Assembly: GCA_030141605.1 (NCBI GenBank)
Contig: JAQGDQ010000039.1
Coordinates: 558,001 to 622,000 of the forward strand
DNA from: Tubiluchus corallicola
Lineage: Eukaryota; Priapulida; Priapulimorpha; Priapulimorphida; Tubiluchidae
DNA length: 64,000 bases
Direction: 5' to 3'
Made by a program: the position numbers and the translations under genes. Within the stretch, counting starts at the first letter, position 1. Each line of letters opens with the position of its first letter. Under the pieces are notes generated by a model, which worked only from the letters and a program-made list of their open reading frames with translations, made no database searches and was not told the DNA's origin. This document shows, piece after piece, positions 45,200 to 59,900 of this stretch.

Positions 45200-48100
45200 A
45201 AATCATACGCCGTTTTATTCTTAATACTGATGTCATTTTAACATCGAAAATTTTGCCCATTGGGAATATACGCTACTAACACTCTTCTACATATTTAGCT
45301 TACTAATTGTCTGTTCTGTGTGATGATATTTATTTTATTTTTCTCGTAGTAGTATTTTTAAATAGTGATTTAATTAAGCTTTGTTTTTCGCGTTATATGG
45401 TACTTATTATCAAATGAAATAAACGTACATTAATAAAAAAAATAATAATAAAAAACTGGAGAACAAACACTAAATCGGAACACGTTCATTTTAAGGAAAC
45501 CACGGGGAAGCAGCAATGCAGAGAAAGCCAGACTGGTTGCTTATCAAGTTCATCATATGAAGCCATGCATGCAAGACTTTGTGTACAGGGAAGCCTACTA
45601 GAACTGCTTATCTGCTATTATAATTACAGTATCGGGCAACGCCCGAGTTTAATTACTACGAGTAGAAGCCCTCTCTCGAGAACACGTACTCCATAAACAC
45701 TAGAGATGATAAAGTCAACATGCAGAAATCCCCCTATAGTGGCTAATTTTCACTCGCTTAAGCTTTAGCTAGAGGAGAGATGGCTAAGTGGTGTTCTCTT
45801 GCCCTTTGGTTAATATAAGTTCAGTTAAATTGCATGAGCATCAGCTGGCGAGTCGAGAATGTTTAATTATCAGTCTGGGGAACATGTCGCCTGCTGTTCA
45901 AGTTATGCCTGGCAGTTATAACAATACAAGTCGCACAAAGGTTTCCAGACAATGAACGAAGTGACTGCTTGCAAAAGGAATGGAACATAACATGTCTGAA
46001 TCTAGGAGAAAAATTTATCTTATACATTTATGCGAATTCGCAAGTTGTCATACATTAACCTAATAACTTAAACTGGAGCATAGTCGATAGCTTCAGCGAT
46101 TGATGATGATCGTGAAAGGTCAAAAATTAAGTGTACCAGACAACATATTTGTTTTCTCGCCTCGAAATCCAAGCTAATGTAGTAGTAACAATTTTAAACT
46201 ATCTAGAACCTTACCAAGCTGATTTTTTCTTGTTCCAAAGCAAGATCCTGCTAGTAAAGCACTCCATGCACAGACTAACGCATAATGAAGTACAGTCCAC
46301 GTAAAACAACTGAAGTTACTGAACTGATGCCGCGGACGGTTTTGCTTTATCCACATGTCACGTAAGTAAGGCATGTTGCCGCGCGTGCGCACAACGAAAC
46401 TGTGAAGAAACTTATTATTCGAAGTGTGAAGTTTTAATATATAAGCCAGCAGCTAATAACAACTTTACCCTTGATCTTGAGTCCTTGACGGTCAAAAATC
46501 ATGTTTCATTTCATACAAGTTTCATTCAAGCCACTAAGGAAATAGCTTGCATCCGAAAAGAGGGCTAATTCTACTATTATCGGATTTCTTCCTTCTCCGC
46601 AAGTTAATAATAGGGAAGGCTGCACACTCACATAATTACAGTATTTACAACCAATGTACATAGAGAGCTCATACAGAATAAATCAGCAATGCCTGCATAT
46701 ATCTCACTGCATTTCTGCTTAACTGAAGGCTGGCAGTTTTCTTCGGCGCGTATAAATTGCTACAAAATTAGTAAGAAAATTTCAAAAGCGTAACTTGAAG
46801 TCGCTACCTTAACGAAATTTTACATTTTAGACCAGAAATCCCCCCAAAATATTAGTGTAAACTTAGAAACTTAAAATGATTTAACTCAAGTTCTAAGTAT
46901 TATAGTTTTACAGTTATTCAGTACTATGACTCGAGGCCTAACATTGATTTTAATTTAATTTAATTTATCAGTTTACTTCAGCTTAAAGCCATATATAAAT
47001 ACATACACACATACAATAAAATCGAAACTATGGCACACAATGTAAAAAATCTGCAAGTAAAAAAATCACATAAAATTAGATATTAGGGTAAAAAAATCAT
47101 ATACAAATAACTGAACGTGATAAAAGTACCTGCGACCAGTGCAACACGAAGTCTGACCTACCGTACGTCAGACAAATTCATAGAATGTCAACTAATAGTG
47201 AAATTATCACTTTTATCACTGATTCTATACCACCTATTATAAGAAGCTTTTCTTCCTATAACAGTGAAATGTGGAATGCGGTTCATTGCAAAGCTAAGGT
47301 AAATCTATAATAGAAACCATTAAAAAGCTAACACAAGTTTTGAAAAGCAACTTTGAAAAAACCGAGTGGAAACGTAAACTAAAAGCACTTGAAAAAGTCT
47401 AGCGTAAATCTGTTGCCAACATGAACTTGACCGTATCAGTCTGCAGCTCTAGAATGAGTGTGTTAGATAACTTAGATTGGCAGTTGAGATGTTGACTTTT
47501 GAGTTTTTGAATCCAACTTATAGATACAGCAGAAAAAACTCACAGCAAACCGGTTAAGTGAGCAAGCCTCAAGAGTGTCATGCATCGGTTACCATTATAC
47601 AGGCAATCATAAACATAATAAAGGCAATCATATAAGCAATTGACTCACTCGACGATGAAATAAATATGGCCCACACTCGTCAATTCATGCCTGCAATTTT
47701 AGTTTTGAGGTGGTCATAGTGCAAGCGATGAGCACAAGAGTGTTAAGTCTGGTAGAAAAATTCAGCATACGGCTTTTACTGGTTGCTTGCAAAAGATTTG
47801 TACAAAAACTGTTCTCTGCCGCCCCGTTTGCAAGGAATCTAGAGGCATTCAACATCTAAACCTTTCACCAAAATGACAACGCAGTGCGAAATCATCTTGT
47901 AAGCGCCCAGCAGAGGTCTACCATGTTTATCATGTCCTTCCCAATATTCCAAGAATATACCTAAGTACGGTTTCTACGGCAATAGAAATTTTATAAAAAA
48001 TGTTGGGAATCTAGAAACAATCAACTTCTAAACATTTCACTAATTCGACTTGTAAACTATTTAACATAATCGCTTGTTTGTTTGTGGAGTATTAGATAAT

Positions 48101-51100
48101 TTCATACTAATCAAAATATGTAGTCTTGAAGGTAAATTGTTAAATTATCTATATACTAAATAATTATTTATATCATATTATATCATATGTCTTTCGGCTA
48201 TTAACTACTGAATTGTACTTTGATGTTGTTTCTAAATTCTGGTAACTTTCTTTGTTTTAGATGCCTTGATAATGAACAGTTTCGTTCGAAACCGGTCAAC
48301 AATGAATTCCATTTTCATGAAAATGTCTACTTTGTCTTGCCTTTTTGCCATATACAACCCACCCGTGCTGCAGGCTGTAGCAGAAAACGCACATGTACGA
48401 GAGATGCAGGAAATTGAGATATGGCGGTGAAGTCAACTAACTTGTAAACCTTTTTTAAATAGTCACATCCTTTCTGAGACTACTGACGACACCTGCGTCA
48501 TATGGCGAAGCTGTAAAAAAGCTTTGAAATCTTCCATCAAATTCACTTAATACCGCCATTATTGCATATCACACTGAGAGACGAGTTAATGGCTTTGTCA
48601 CCAGAGCTGTCAAAACAGCAGCTGTAATGACAGCAACGTCACACCACTGTCAAGGTGGCCTCTTTATCAAAGCTACTGCCTGCACGACACATGTTGCCTG
48701 GATTGTTTTAACATAAATTAATATCATTAACCATAACCAATTCCCAGCCGTTTCCGACATTGCTCATAAACTTTTAATTTGTAAATCTAAATGAAGCTCA
48801 GGCTATCAAATTAATTAATTAGCGCTGGCAACTGTTTAAGTTACATTCAAGCATTACGATGCCCTTTTCAAATGGAGATACTCGGTAATTAAAAGCAGGC
48901 GGTGCGCCGGTAGCAATGCAAAAGGGCAGCCCTTGAATGGGTTACAAATTTTAATAGTTGTACTTCATTAAATAATTTCGTAAAAATATTTACATGTACC
49001 AAAATAAAGAAAACAGGTGTGAGTTCAAATATATTCCAGTTTTCGCACACATATCCTTAAAAATTCGGTCAAGAAAAAATTTAGTAATATGAATTACAAG
49101 TAACTGGTTTGTGTGTTATACAGTGATTCATAGCAGTAAATAATTAAGTGTTCAACCTCGAATTAAACCTCTTAAACCTGCCAGCTTTGCAGTTTTAACT
49201 TAAGTATAATGGTATTTAAACTCAATCAGCCAGGGCATCAAGACATCCCAACAGTACGACATTCTGATTACCACAGCGTCGGTTGCAGAAATATTATTAA
49301 TGATAGTTTTCAATTAGGAAGCCATGAATATTATGTAATTATTAGAATATTACGTAAACAGCCAATAGCCAACGAGCTGCAGCACAGTGGCGACATCATC
49401 TGTCACATGCACCTGCTAGGCAAGGCTGCAAGGCAAGCATATAAGTTAACTTATCCATCATCCGTCATATAATGTTATTCAAATGAATTCGGCAATACGA
49501 GTTTAAATTATCGTGTAACAGAATAGTGGCGCAAATTGCACAAATGCAAATAGCATGTAATATGTACACATGAGTTCAAAGTCAGTTCAAAGTCGTCAGG
49601 AAAATCGCTGAAGCGTCAAATCTAAACAACTTTTTTCGGTTAAAACAATTTTTATGTTTTCACAGGCAGACGATGTTGTTTGGATTTAATAAAATCGGCC
49701 TGCTAACTTATACCTTTATTACTTTGAAGCACAACACCAGCACCAAAAGTCACATAAACACGTAAACGCAACTTACGCCAGGCGGTGGCTAGACGTAATA
49801 CTATTTTATTTAATAGCCATAAATGACTACTTCACTACTGAAGTTGTCGATAATAAAATTATTTTAACCGAATTATTGTAATTTTCAGTTCAACCTTCAA
49901 TGCAGGAACCTGTTTTTCAGCTCTCCAAAACAGCCCTGTGCGGAAAAAATCTCGGATGCTTTCAATACGTGGTCGCGCCACAGGCAATACAATTTAGTTT
50001 TAATGCTGCTATTTTACACGGCATAAATAATCATAAACTCACAAATGCGTAATTGAAAAAACTTGGAAGACATATGTACATCTAAGATTCTAAATACATT
50101 CTTCTCATATCAATCTTAACTTCATGATGGAAACAGAAATACTCCCACAACTGTTTAATGTTTAAAAGTGCATTCAAGTGAGTATAACTATCGAACCCGA
50201 ATATGAACATTACATATTACACGCGTATATTCATACTGGCTCAAAGCCAAGTATAGGGAGCAAAATGAAGTACATGAATGAAAATTTTAACTACAAGTGA
50301 ATTAAATTAAATTAGCTTCCATATTTTAAAACCCATCAACAAATCACCAACACGTCTTTTTCAGGAGCCAAATGTTTAAACCACCGAGTCCCACACAAGC
50401 TATGATCAAGCTAGGATACAAAACAACAGTCTAACCGCCATTAACATTTTAGTCAATTAACTGACACGCAGAAGAGGCATTTAGTTAATATTACGACTCC
50501 TCTTTATTAAAAGGACAGTGTAAACCAGCTAATTCAGTTTGTGGTTAACCCAAACCAAAAGTTTAAATTCAATTAAGTTCGATCTTTTACACAGCCTTTC
50601 TTTCAAGCAAATTTGGTTATAAAGAAATATTATTTACAAAAAACTAACATAACTATATCAATGTGGTTGCCTTTAGCTGCAGGCTCGTGCATGGTAGCCA
50701 ATACAAAGTGAGATATAACATATAACAACTACATATAATCATTAGTCAACCGAGTAATCCAATCTAGTGTAGATAATAGACAAAAAAGTACATATAGCGA
50801 TCAAATATTTACAACCTGCGTTAGTAATTGGTTCACTAGTACCCTGCATAGTGCCGGTTCTTTATATGTAAAAAAAATCTAAATTACTGTCACCGAACAC
50901 TTCTTCATTCCCTAATGCACACGTAAATAAGAGATGTTTTGGATTTTGCTCTTCCATACCGCATTCACGAAGGGGGCTTGATTTGTCCAAGACGATGCAG
51001 AAATTTATTAAATTTACATTGCCCCGTTAACAAAGATTCGACTCATGTACAGGCACGTTAATTAGGAGTCTTTTATAATTACGAAACTTGATAAAAATTT

Positions 51101-51840
51101 TACTAAAGTTAACAGATTGGTTAGGATCATGTGACCTACATATTCTCAGTCAGGTAAATATTTATGGCATAATGCAACATCCTGCCGGAGCCAATTTAGT
51201 TTTACACACAAATCCGCAAAATGACGCTACAGTGCAAATTAAACACAATGTGCACATGTACCTTTTCTGTATACAGTTAGTGTATTAGTACTGAGGTATT
51301 GGACTCTGAAAGCCTGACCCATATGACTGACAGTTTTACCACACTGCATGAACCATTAACATGGCGTCGATGGTACATTATTATTATTAATGACGTCCGC
51401 TTGAAAAATTTACCCTAAAACTAAAAAGTGCTGAACCCTGGACGATAATATAAGTGACACACCTGTCAGGCTTATTGGCAAGTTACTGGATTGGTTGTAA
51501 TTTTGATATTAATGCTCCTATTTAGGCCGACACTTTGGTTACATAACAGCCAGGTATCAAATCAGTATAATCAAGACTCTAGATTTGTCTCTTAAAAACT
51601 AAGATAAAATTAAAAAAGTTATGACGAATGAAATACGTTTTTAGTTTATTCAAATACTTTCTAAAAGCTTAAAGTGGTATTTAAACTGAAGACTAATTTC
51701 AAGAAGAAAGTTTTCCATTAATACGGTAGCAAAAGAAGATACCTATACCAATTCTTGGTGTATATAGACATTTACTAAGTAATTTGAAATTTTGTAATTT
51801 TTACTGTGTGATGCAAATGTCTTGATATTTTGTGATTATG
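45200..51840. other. Unassigned sequence
   Basis: A+T-rich DNA without recognised genes. A T-to-A-rich stretch near 45.43 kb ending AATAAAAAAAATAATAATAA resembles a retroelement 3' tail. A 33-bp splice-bounded micro-exon candidate for FAM53 lies at 46215-46247 on the minus strand but is too short to accept. Sequence near 47.1-47.35 kb has a weak LINE-like look (RSFSSYNSEMWNAV) without other support. Confidence 0.35.
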
Positions 51841-51844
51841 AACT

Positions 51845-52115
51845 AATTATTTGGTCCCATTTGTGTCCATGTACTTAATTTTTTATGTCTTTTTGTTTTG
51901 CTTAACCCTCACTGAAAGTAATTTTTATGTTCTTTTCTGTATTTTGGTTAATAAACTAAACCAAATTATTACGCTGGTGACATTTTTTGCCATTATGCAC
52001 GCATTTGCCTTTAACAATTGCGTGAACTTTATTCTCATACTGCGGTGTTTTTGTATACTTTTGTACATATGAATATCGATTTTATTCGCAAATAAAGATT
52101 ATTATATATATATGT
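51845..52115 (+). mobile_element. Possible LINE 3' end
   Basis: T-rich, strand-asymmetric sequence closing with TTTATTCGCAAATAAAGATT and an (AT)n run, the layout seen at the 3' ends of several animal LINE families. No coding remnant is attached, so this is tentative. Confidence 0.3.
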
Positions 52116-52318
52116 ATAATAATTATAGATATTATGAGGGATTTTTTGCATTACTTATTATTCGTAACTGTATATGAAAATCTCTGTTGAAAATTTGGAG
52201 TAAATATCCACGTGCGAAACAAGATGCAAGAACGTATAAGATATTAAATAACTGAACATTTTGATTGTTTAGTTAACTCAAAGAAAACTAACATAAATCG
52301 ATCAGTCATAGGTATTAG

Positions 52319-52372
52319 TGACAACTTGCTTGTAGTGTGTAAAAGTGACGACTTGCTTGTAGTGTGTAAAAG
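52319..52372. repeat. 27-bp tandem duplication
   Basis: GAC(A/G)ACTTGCTTGTAGTGTG followed by TAAAAG occurs twice head to tail with one substitution. Confidence 0.85.
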
Positions 52373-52844
52373 CTCGTACACCTAACATTCATCATGCTTT
52401 TGTTTTCGTCACTTGCGGTTTAAATTATTTCTCTTATCTGCAAGTTATATCCGCTCTGAAATAAGCAAGCACGGCATTTACACCTTGCGAGAATAAGCCA
52501 GTAAAGCGCAAGGCGTTGCTCTTATGGATTTCCGTTCGCATAAGTTGAGCTGACCTCAATGGGAATCCATTACAAGTAACATTTCAATAGGAATCCATTA
52601 CAGTACATGTAATATTTCGTAGGCATATAGTATGCACCTGCCCATCACATAATATATAGCAAGTATGTGACTACAAACATAATTACACCCATATGAACAG
52701 AATAACGGCAATAATAGCATCAGCTAATATAATTAATTATGAACGTGTCTGCTTGTCATTTTGACAAATAAATAATACAAATACGTACAGAATTGCTGAA
52801 AAAACGACGTTAGTCATTTATCATGTGAACATGCTTATCCAATT
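52373..52844. other. Unassigned sequence
   Basis: No gene signal; a short imperfect duplication of GGAATCCATTACA near 52.56-52.60 kb. Confidence 0.4.
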
Positions 52845-52983
52845 GCAAAAAAGAGAGAGAGAGGAGAGGAAAAAAGTGAGGAAGAGAGAGAAAGTGCAAG
52901 AGACAGAGAGAGAGAAAGAAAGAGAAAGGGAGAAAGAGAGAGAGAGAGAGAGAGCAAGAGAAAGGGAGAGAGAGAGAGAGAGA
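52845..52983. repeat. GA-rich imperfect microsatellite
   Basis: (GA)n with many AAG, GGA and GCA interruptions; the Ser/Leu/Phe-rich minus-strand ORFs over it are artefacts. Confidence 0.9.
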
Positions 52984-55900
52984 TGAGACATAATCATATA
53001 AAATAAAAACATTTGTGACATGTTTGTGGTCTGACAGTCTTCTACGAAAGCTGAAATGGAAAGAGACATAATGCAGTTTCATTTTTATTGAAAGTTAGTT
53101 AAGCGGCCATTCCTGGTAAAATGAGCTTTACCGCGTTCTTAGTTTCCAACAAGTAAGCGGGAAGTACATACTGTCATGATGTAACTCCATCTAAATTCAA
53201 TGAAAATTATCATGTAAAGATTGCATTACACGTTTTACAGCCATTTATTATGTTACACCTCTGCGGGCGTTCAGGTGTTTTACTAAGAACTAAACAATAT
53301 AAACAAGCGACGCGTTTTATTGACGTCAGTGCAATTTCGTTTTGTTTATAGTAGTACTTAGGCCAGCTGAATGAAAGGGTGGATCTGCCACAAAAACATT
53401 CAAATTCTCCCAAGTTTTGTCATTGGCTCCCTCTATAATGAGCTAGATACCGACGTGCTGCTTGCAAGTTATTAATTTGGGGTTTTAAAAAATTAGTGTT
53501 TAGTAATTTTAACCTTAAGATAACCACGGCGGATTGAAATGTCGTGTTTTTTCCTTTCTGCAGTGTTGTATTTTTTTATTAATTTTATCAATTTTTTCCA
53601 TTTATAAATAGGACTTAGCTCCATATTATTAAGAAGAATCATGCACATGAGCAAATAGGACTGCTATATGTAGCTTAATTTGGCACGCTCTGCATGTGTG
53701 AGACGGCTTGCCTCTATTGTTCCCAGTCAGCTGCTGTAGGGATCTTTGTTCCGTTGCGGTTTGGGGTTGCAAGAAAAACCAGCAATGGCATTTATGAAGC
53801 AAACACATGCACATAAGGCTAAAAGCTGAGCTGTTGAACATAACGGAGTAGTACCTGCTTCTGGCCTTCTGTACGTTTAGTACTTTAGTCAACTACATTT
53901 GTGAAGTGAGAAACTAATGAACGACCAACCGCGAGGGATTTGAACCAACGGATCAAGAAGTGGGAGAAGGGACCAATGGTCTCTAAATGCACAATAGGCC
54001 GTGAAACAAAGAGGATGAGCGACACTTGGAATGAAAAACATAAATAAATACTTCACCCGCAAAATTTTACATTAGAAAAGAAATCTATGAGCCACGGTGA
54101 CTGTGACACACCGTCAGAGGAATTCTAAAGAAACATAAAATTATGGCACTTATAATAGCGGTATAACATTTGTTATATTGCTGCGCTATACCATTCGGAG
54201 AAAAGCGCAACTGAAAGAATCTAATAAATAAAAATGATAAAATAAACAACTGGTTCATTTCACTAAATTTGAGGTAAAAGAGTGTCTCCCTCTGATTTTC
54301 CATTTTCACCCAAGAAAATAAGTAGTTGAATCTTAAAGGTCCACTGATACACTTGCTGTCAAAATTCACTACTGACTAGCGTGATACAAAAAAGTGAGTT
54401 TATTTCTTTATAAACTTGCGCGTTTCGCTTTGTTTAGCATTGAAACACTTCAAATTTAGCGCCGCACAGACAACTTGCGAAAAACGAAAAATCGGGGAAG
54501 AAACGGAAGTGACGTCCCGTAAGGAATGACACTGCGCATGTATGACTCTCGCTGTATTTACAAGTCAAGCCATACGCCAGTAATGGAGAGACTCGCTGAA
54601 GGCATTTTAGTACTAAGCTCAAATCATCGGTTTGTCCACACTTGTTTGAATGCACTATATTTTACAGATGAAAAATATTAATAACGAGGTGCAATGCGTA
54701 AAAGTTTTAGCGTGATATCACTGGTATTTCGCGCTGGGCTGCTTTCCTATTCATTTTCTGTTTTCCGATCATCTCTGCTTTATAAATGTCTTACTGCCAA
54801 GTTATCTTCTGCCCGATGTGCCATCTAGACGATGTTTCTGTCAAAGAGTGGTCGTTTTACGTTTTCCAGCAAATAAATTGTAAAATAACAGTGGATTTTT
54901 AGGTACCGATCGACGAAAAAAGAACTAGACAGTAAGGCAGTGTCCCCTGGGCTTTACCGACGTTTTGAGCCTGTGCAGACCGGGTATACTGTCTGACTTA
55001 ATGTGAGGTTCAAAATGAAAAGAACCGGAAAACCAAGAAGAAAAGTTAAGAGCGTTTCATTAAAAGAATATTTTACATTCCTACATTTTTAGACACTTCG
55101 GAAAACGTTTGTGGTACTTTTGTGGAATGTGAGAATGATGTTTGTCAAAAATATTCTCATAGACTACAGTTTAACTGCTGATCGAGGTGCATAAAGTTTT
55201 GTGCAGTCGAGCACCTTTGTTCTACGTGTAGCTGCCCAAACTTTATTTTTCGCATGTCTAGCAGGATATGTGGGCGATTCTATTTGCGGCAAAAGGGTGG
55301 GATGTTCTATCCTCACTGCGGTCGCGTTTTTTGTGCCATTTTTACGTTGCCGTAAAAAATCGGGAGAAATATTTCAAAATGTGAAGGAAGGGAAGTTTTT
55401 GGTAAGGTTGGAATGTCTTACTGCTAATCTTGACTAAATATAGTTTTCATGAGATTTAGCTAGAAAGATTAATTATTACCTTACTTACTGTGCACCTAAC
55501 CCAAAATAATGGCCAGCACCATGCTTGCAGCATGATTTTATTCACGGGAGTACTCCGTTCACCAATTCTTCAGAAAGTCTACGCACAGTTTAAATAACTG
55601 TAGAGTAACATCGAAGAGCTCTGTATACATACTGTGTTTGTTACTACAAATTTGCTGTCCCTTGCAGATTGCACCTAACTCAAGTTACCATGTCACATAA
55701 AAGTATGCATCAGTACTGTTTTATGAATTAGGAAAAATGATTAAGCTGATTAAGCGAATTAAGCTGATGATGTCGTCAGGGTAAGAGCATGTGCACAAAT
55801 AAATTCAGTTCGAGACTCAAGGGGCGTTGTTTATCTTATTGGTTCACGTATCGCAAATGATTAATAGTCCACCAATTCTTCAATATTTAGTTATCCGTTG

Positions 55901-56410
55901 AAAACATTAAACAACAGCCATAGAAAAGCACTAGCCAGTCCTCGCAGACAAAGTCTGGCAGCTTGCCAAAAATTTTATACCTACCCTCTTGCTAAACAGC
56001 ACAGCATAGATTTACAGCTAGTAAGCTAGGCTGCTGGCTAGTAGAGCTTTATACATATCTATTTACGTACCACATGGCCAATAAACTCAACTTGAACTGG
56101 TGAGGTTGGGCGCAGGCTAAAAGCTTTCGAGTCTGGGGATATTGTTACTATAAATGACGCTAGTGAACTAGGTTAGCTGCAAATCAATCATGCATGTAGT
56201 ACTCAAGGTACTCAACAATCAACTGCTCAATATGTATAATATCAACATTAAATTTCAGCACAATAATCTGCAACAAAAGAACAAGCGATAATGATAATCA
56301 TGGATTGTAACAAAAGCTAAGGTACCACTGACCAGGAGGCATGCATTTTTTAGCATTCTTTAACAGATCCAAAAGCCAGCTGACAGTTAGCGGACAGAGG
56401 GCTGATGGTT
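52984..56410. other. Unassigned sequence
   Basis: No recognised exon or transposon. The short frames at 53.6-53.9, 54.1-54.7 and 55.2-55.4 kb show no family motif. Confidence 0.35.
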
Positions 56411-56929
56411 GATGGACAAGGGATTGCTGTTACAGCTAGCTGATGCACAGAAGACTGCCGATACAGCTACGTGATGGACAGAGAACTGCTGATACAGTTA
56501 GCTGATGGATAGAGGACTGCCGATACAGCTAGTTGATGGACAGCTGATTCAGCAAGCTGATGGACAGAAGACTTCTGATACAGCCAACTGATGGATAGAC
56601 GACTGCTGATACAGCTAGCTGATGGACAGAAGATTTCTGATACAGCTAACAATGGATAGACGACTGCTGATACAGCTAGCTGATGGGTAGGCGACTGCTG
56701 ATACAGTTAGCTGATGGATAGACGACTGCTGACACAGCTAACTGATGGATAGAAGACTTCTGATACACCTAACTGATGGACAGACGACTGCTGATCCAGC
56801 TACGTCATGGACAGAAGACTTCTGATAAAGCTAACTGCTGGATAGAGGATTGCTGATACAGCTAGCTGGTGCATAAACGATTGTTGATACAGCTAGCTGA
56901 TGGACAGAAGACTTCTAATACAGCTAACT
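56411..56929. repeat. 31-bp minisatellite, 17 copies
   Basis: Units run GATGGA(C/T)AGA.GACT.CTGA then TACAGCTAGCT. Seventeen copies, one shortened by 7 bp. Two unit types recur, one with CAGAAGACTTCT and one with TAGACGACTGCT, in places alternating as a 62-bp dimer. Each unit ends in the palindrome AGCTAGCT or a variant. Confidence 0.93.
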
Positions 56930-59900
56930 GGAGGGCAAAGCCATAAAATCTTTATTATTGTCATATCTTCAGTGACGCAACCACAGACCGAAAGGTCACT
57001 TGACATATAGGTCGCAAGAACGAATGTTTTACATAACAGAAGCTGAGTAAATAGCCTTCATACACTGGTATCCTGCTGGAGGATAACAAAAACAAAACTC
57101 CCACGAGCCTCTATAAATTATGCAACAAAAACCTCGCCAGAAGAGAAGAAAGATAAAGTGATGAAATGGAGCCATTAAACTCTACAGCCACAGCGTTGTA
57201 TTGATTTAACCAACAAATCCAGTGCTAAGACGTGTTTAGATGTGTGCGTGGGCAGAGAGCTGTAGCAAAGCTCCACGGTCAATGTCGTCCGAAAATGAGG
57301 TTAAGCAAAACCATCGCTTTGTTTCTTGTCTCCCAGTCCCAGAGCTGAAGCCGAAGTTAAGCTGTTTTCTTTGTTGCTCACATTTAATAAAATCCAAAGC
57401 TGCATTCGCATTTTATTATGACATAGCACACAGAAGTCCAATAATTCTAGCAATTAGAACTGCAACCACGGCTCATATTGGCACATTCACCAATTAAATT
57501 CGTTAAGGAAAATAGAGGCTAGTGTGCAATCTAATGACAGGAGAATGTAATTATCGTTATGATACAACATTTAATAATGTATTATAAGCATTTTAACCTC
57601 AACGTTGGTAAACCTCACGTCGCAGCACTAACTAGCACCTACATTATTGACTATCAAAAGCGCACATTCATTCAGTACACTCACAGCATACAATTATTGC
57701 TATTGGCGACCCTCGCAACCAGCTTCACGCGTAACTTGCCCTGGATCATAAGTTGTTTCCTAGATGAGTGTCCAAGGTGATAAGACTATTAATGATAAAC
57801 TAGAATCATTTTTCTATTACTTAATGAACCATATATTAAAACGATGTTAATATTGCGTATAATATGCCTAGGCTAAATATAAAAGCCCGCCTGAATGTTC
57901 CTATGAAAATTAGCTCGAATGTTACTAAATGCACATCGCCATTCAGTAAATTGATTTCGCAAAGTATACTCTCTTTCAAGATGGTATAAAACTATAAACT
58001 ACGGATTACGCAAGAATGTAAACAAAATATATAGGTTGCGCCTGATTTGGATGTGAATTATTTATTTTATGTAATTTATTTATTCAGTCAACAAAGAACA
58101 TTTAAATTTTACAAAGTGCAATAAAAAATAGTGACGTCACATTAAATAATTGAAAGTGAGATATAAAAACAATTAAAAAATATTACGAATGTGATACAAT
58201 AAAATGCTAGTTTAGAATACTCATATATTGGGTGAAACCATGTAACTTCTAGTTCTAATATACGTATCATAAGCTACGTATTGACAATTGAGAAATTTCC
58301 TCAAAGTAAAGTCGTAAGCTGACTGTAATTTGTGAAAGGTATGCTGATTATAATATATAATCAAACCCAGAGAGACAATGCATAAAAACTACAAGGTTCT
58401 TGCTTCCTGATGGCCTTGCTTTAGTCCAAAATATTTGCGTACGGCTGTATTTGCACTTAGGGAACGTTACTGTAAGAGCTAACAATTTTACAGTTACACG
58501 CGTTTAATGGTAACATAATAATACTAAGCCAAACCGATATTAATTCTTTTGGCTTAATAATTAGTATCATGTAGCATTGTAAACCCGATTCACAGTGAAA
58601 AATCCATCGGCTTTTTGCGGAATAGAGGATATTTGCCATAAACGCATAAACCAAGACCAACATCAATCCACTGTCCGTGTGGTATATGTGTTTGCAGCGA
58701 AATTAAGCAGCGACAAGACCAAGTTTTTAACCCGTCAAACACGTAGATAACAGTAGACAAAATAGTGCATTTTTACATTTCCATTTTTTGTGAATTAAAC
58801 GTAAAAAGTCACCATCCAAATACTACCTGGCGTTCACTCGTCGCTCATCTATGGTGTGAAGGAATTCACTGCTCACTTCGTCTAAACCTGAGTAACTAAA
58901 CAGAGCAATTCAAGTTTCCCCACTAGCCGATGTGGCCAAACCACAGCTATTCGCATACCAAAGGCTAGGGCCTCGTTGCAGCTTTATAGATATTTGTGGT
59001 TCAGCAACAGCCAAATGCCAAACCACGTTACGGATAAAGAGTATTCAAACGCTTAACATGCTTAATTATACCATAGAAAGCTTAAAATACGCGACTGCCA
59101 AAACTTATAATATAAGATGTAGAGAACAGCCATTATAAAACTCGCGTTGCAAGCTCGGGGCTTTTTATTAAAACGGGGAACAGGATACACGGCAACTATG
59201 CCGACCACATTCTTGCTACACTGGAATTTGCAGCACATTTTATAACTTCACAAAACATGTGCAGCAGAACCGCAATTATTATTAATGATGAAAACACGCG
59301 GGGCCGAATCAGGGTTCTAATAATAGGGGACCATACAGTCACATACTAAAACATATATATTATTTTTCTGTAGCACAGTACTATCGAAGCTAAAACGAAA
59401 AGAACAATCTCCCAGGCAAACAGTGGGCGTTATGAAGATGAAATATATTTTATCCGTAAATAACAACAATGCAGGCAAAATTGCAGAAATAAACCGTCAG
59501 AGACTTGAGGAATAAATTATTAACTATGCGTTCAATTAACGTGGCACTATGTTACCCAACAACAGGGGCGTTTTTAATATAGTTATTAGTCACTAAGAAT
59601 GTCGCTTCTGTGCAATAAAAAAGCAATTTTAAATCAATTACAGAGTAGTGTTAGTGCGTCACTGTCAAAAATGAATTAAATGAGCTTTTGTGCAATCCAA
59701 TATCATTTAGGTCACATGTAGGTCAGCATTTGTAAATTGAGTATGAACCATTCGTGTCATTGCTAGGGCGTTTTGCAAGTATAGGACAATAATACTGACG
59801 TTCTGGCAAAGCCTAAAGGTCCTCAGTTCGGATCTATTGTTGATGCCCATGACAGCACACAAATCATACGATATTTCCGACAATACAAGACCTGAATTAC

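Noticed and set aside
46215-46247. 33-bp micro-exon candidate (DLALEQEKISL) for the FAM53 N-terminal part
   Set aside because: AG and GTAAGG borders and phase would fit, but the acceptor's pyrimidine tract is poor and 11 residues cannot be matched to FAM53.
47100-47350. Possible LINE C-terminal remnant (RSFSSYNSEMWNAV)
   Set aside because: One weak motif with no flanking support or tail.
53900-53990. GGTTCAAATCCC on the minus strand, resembling a tRNA B box
   Set aside because: The T stem does not pair and no A box lies at the right distance.
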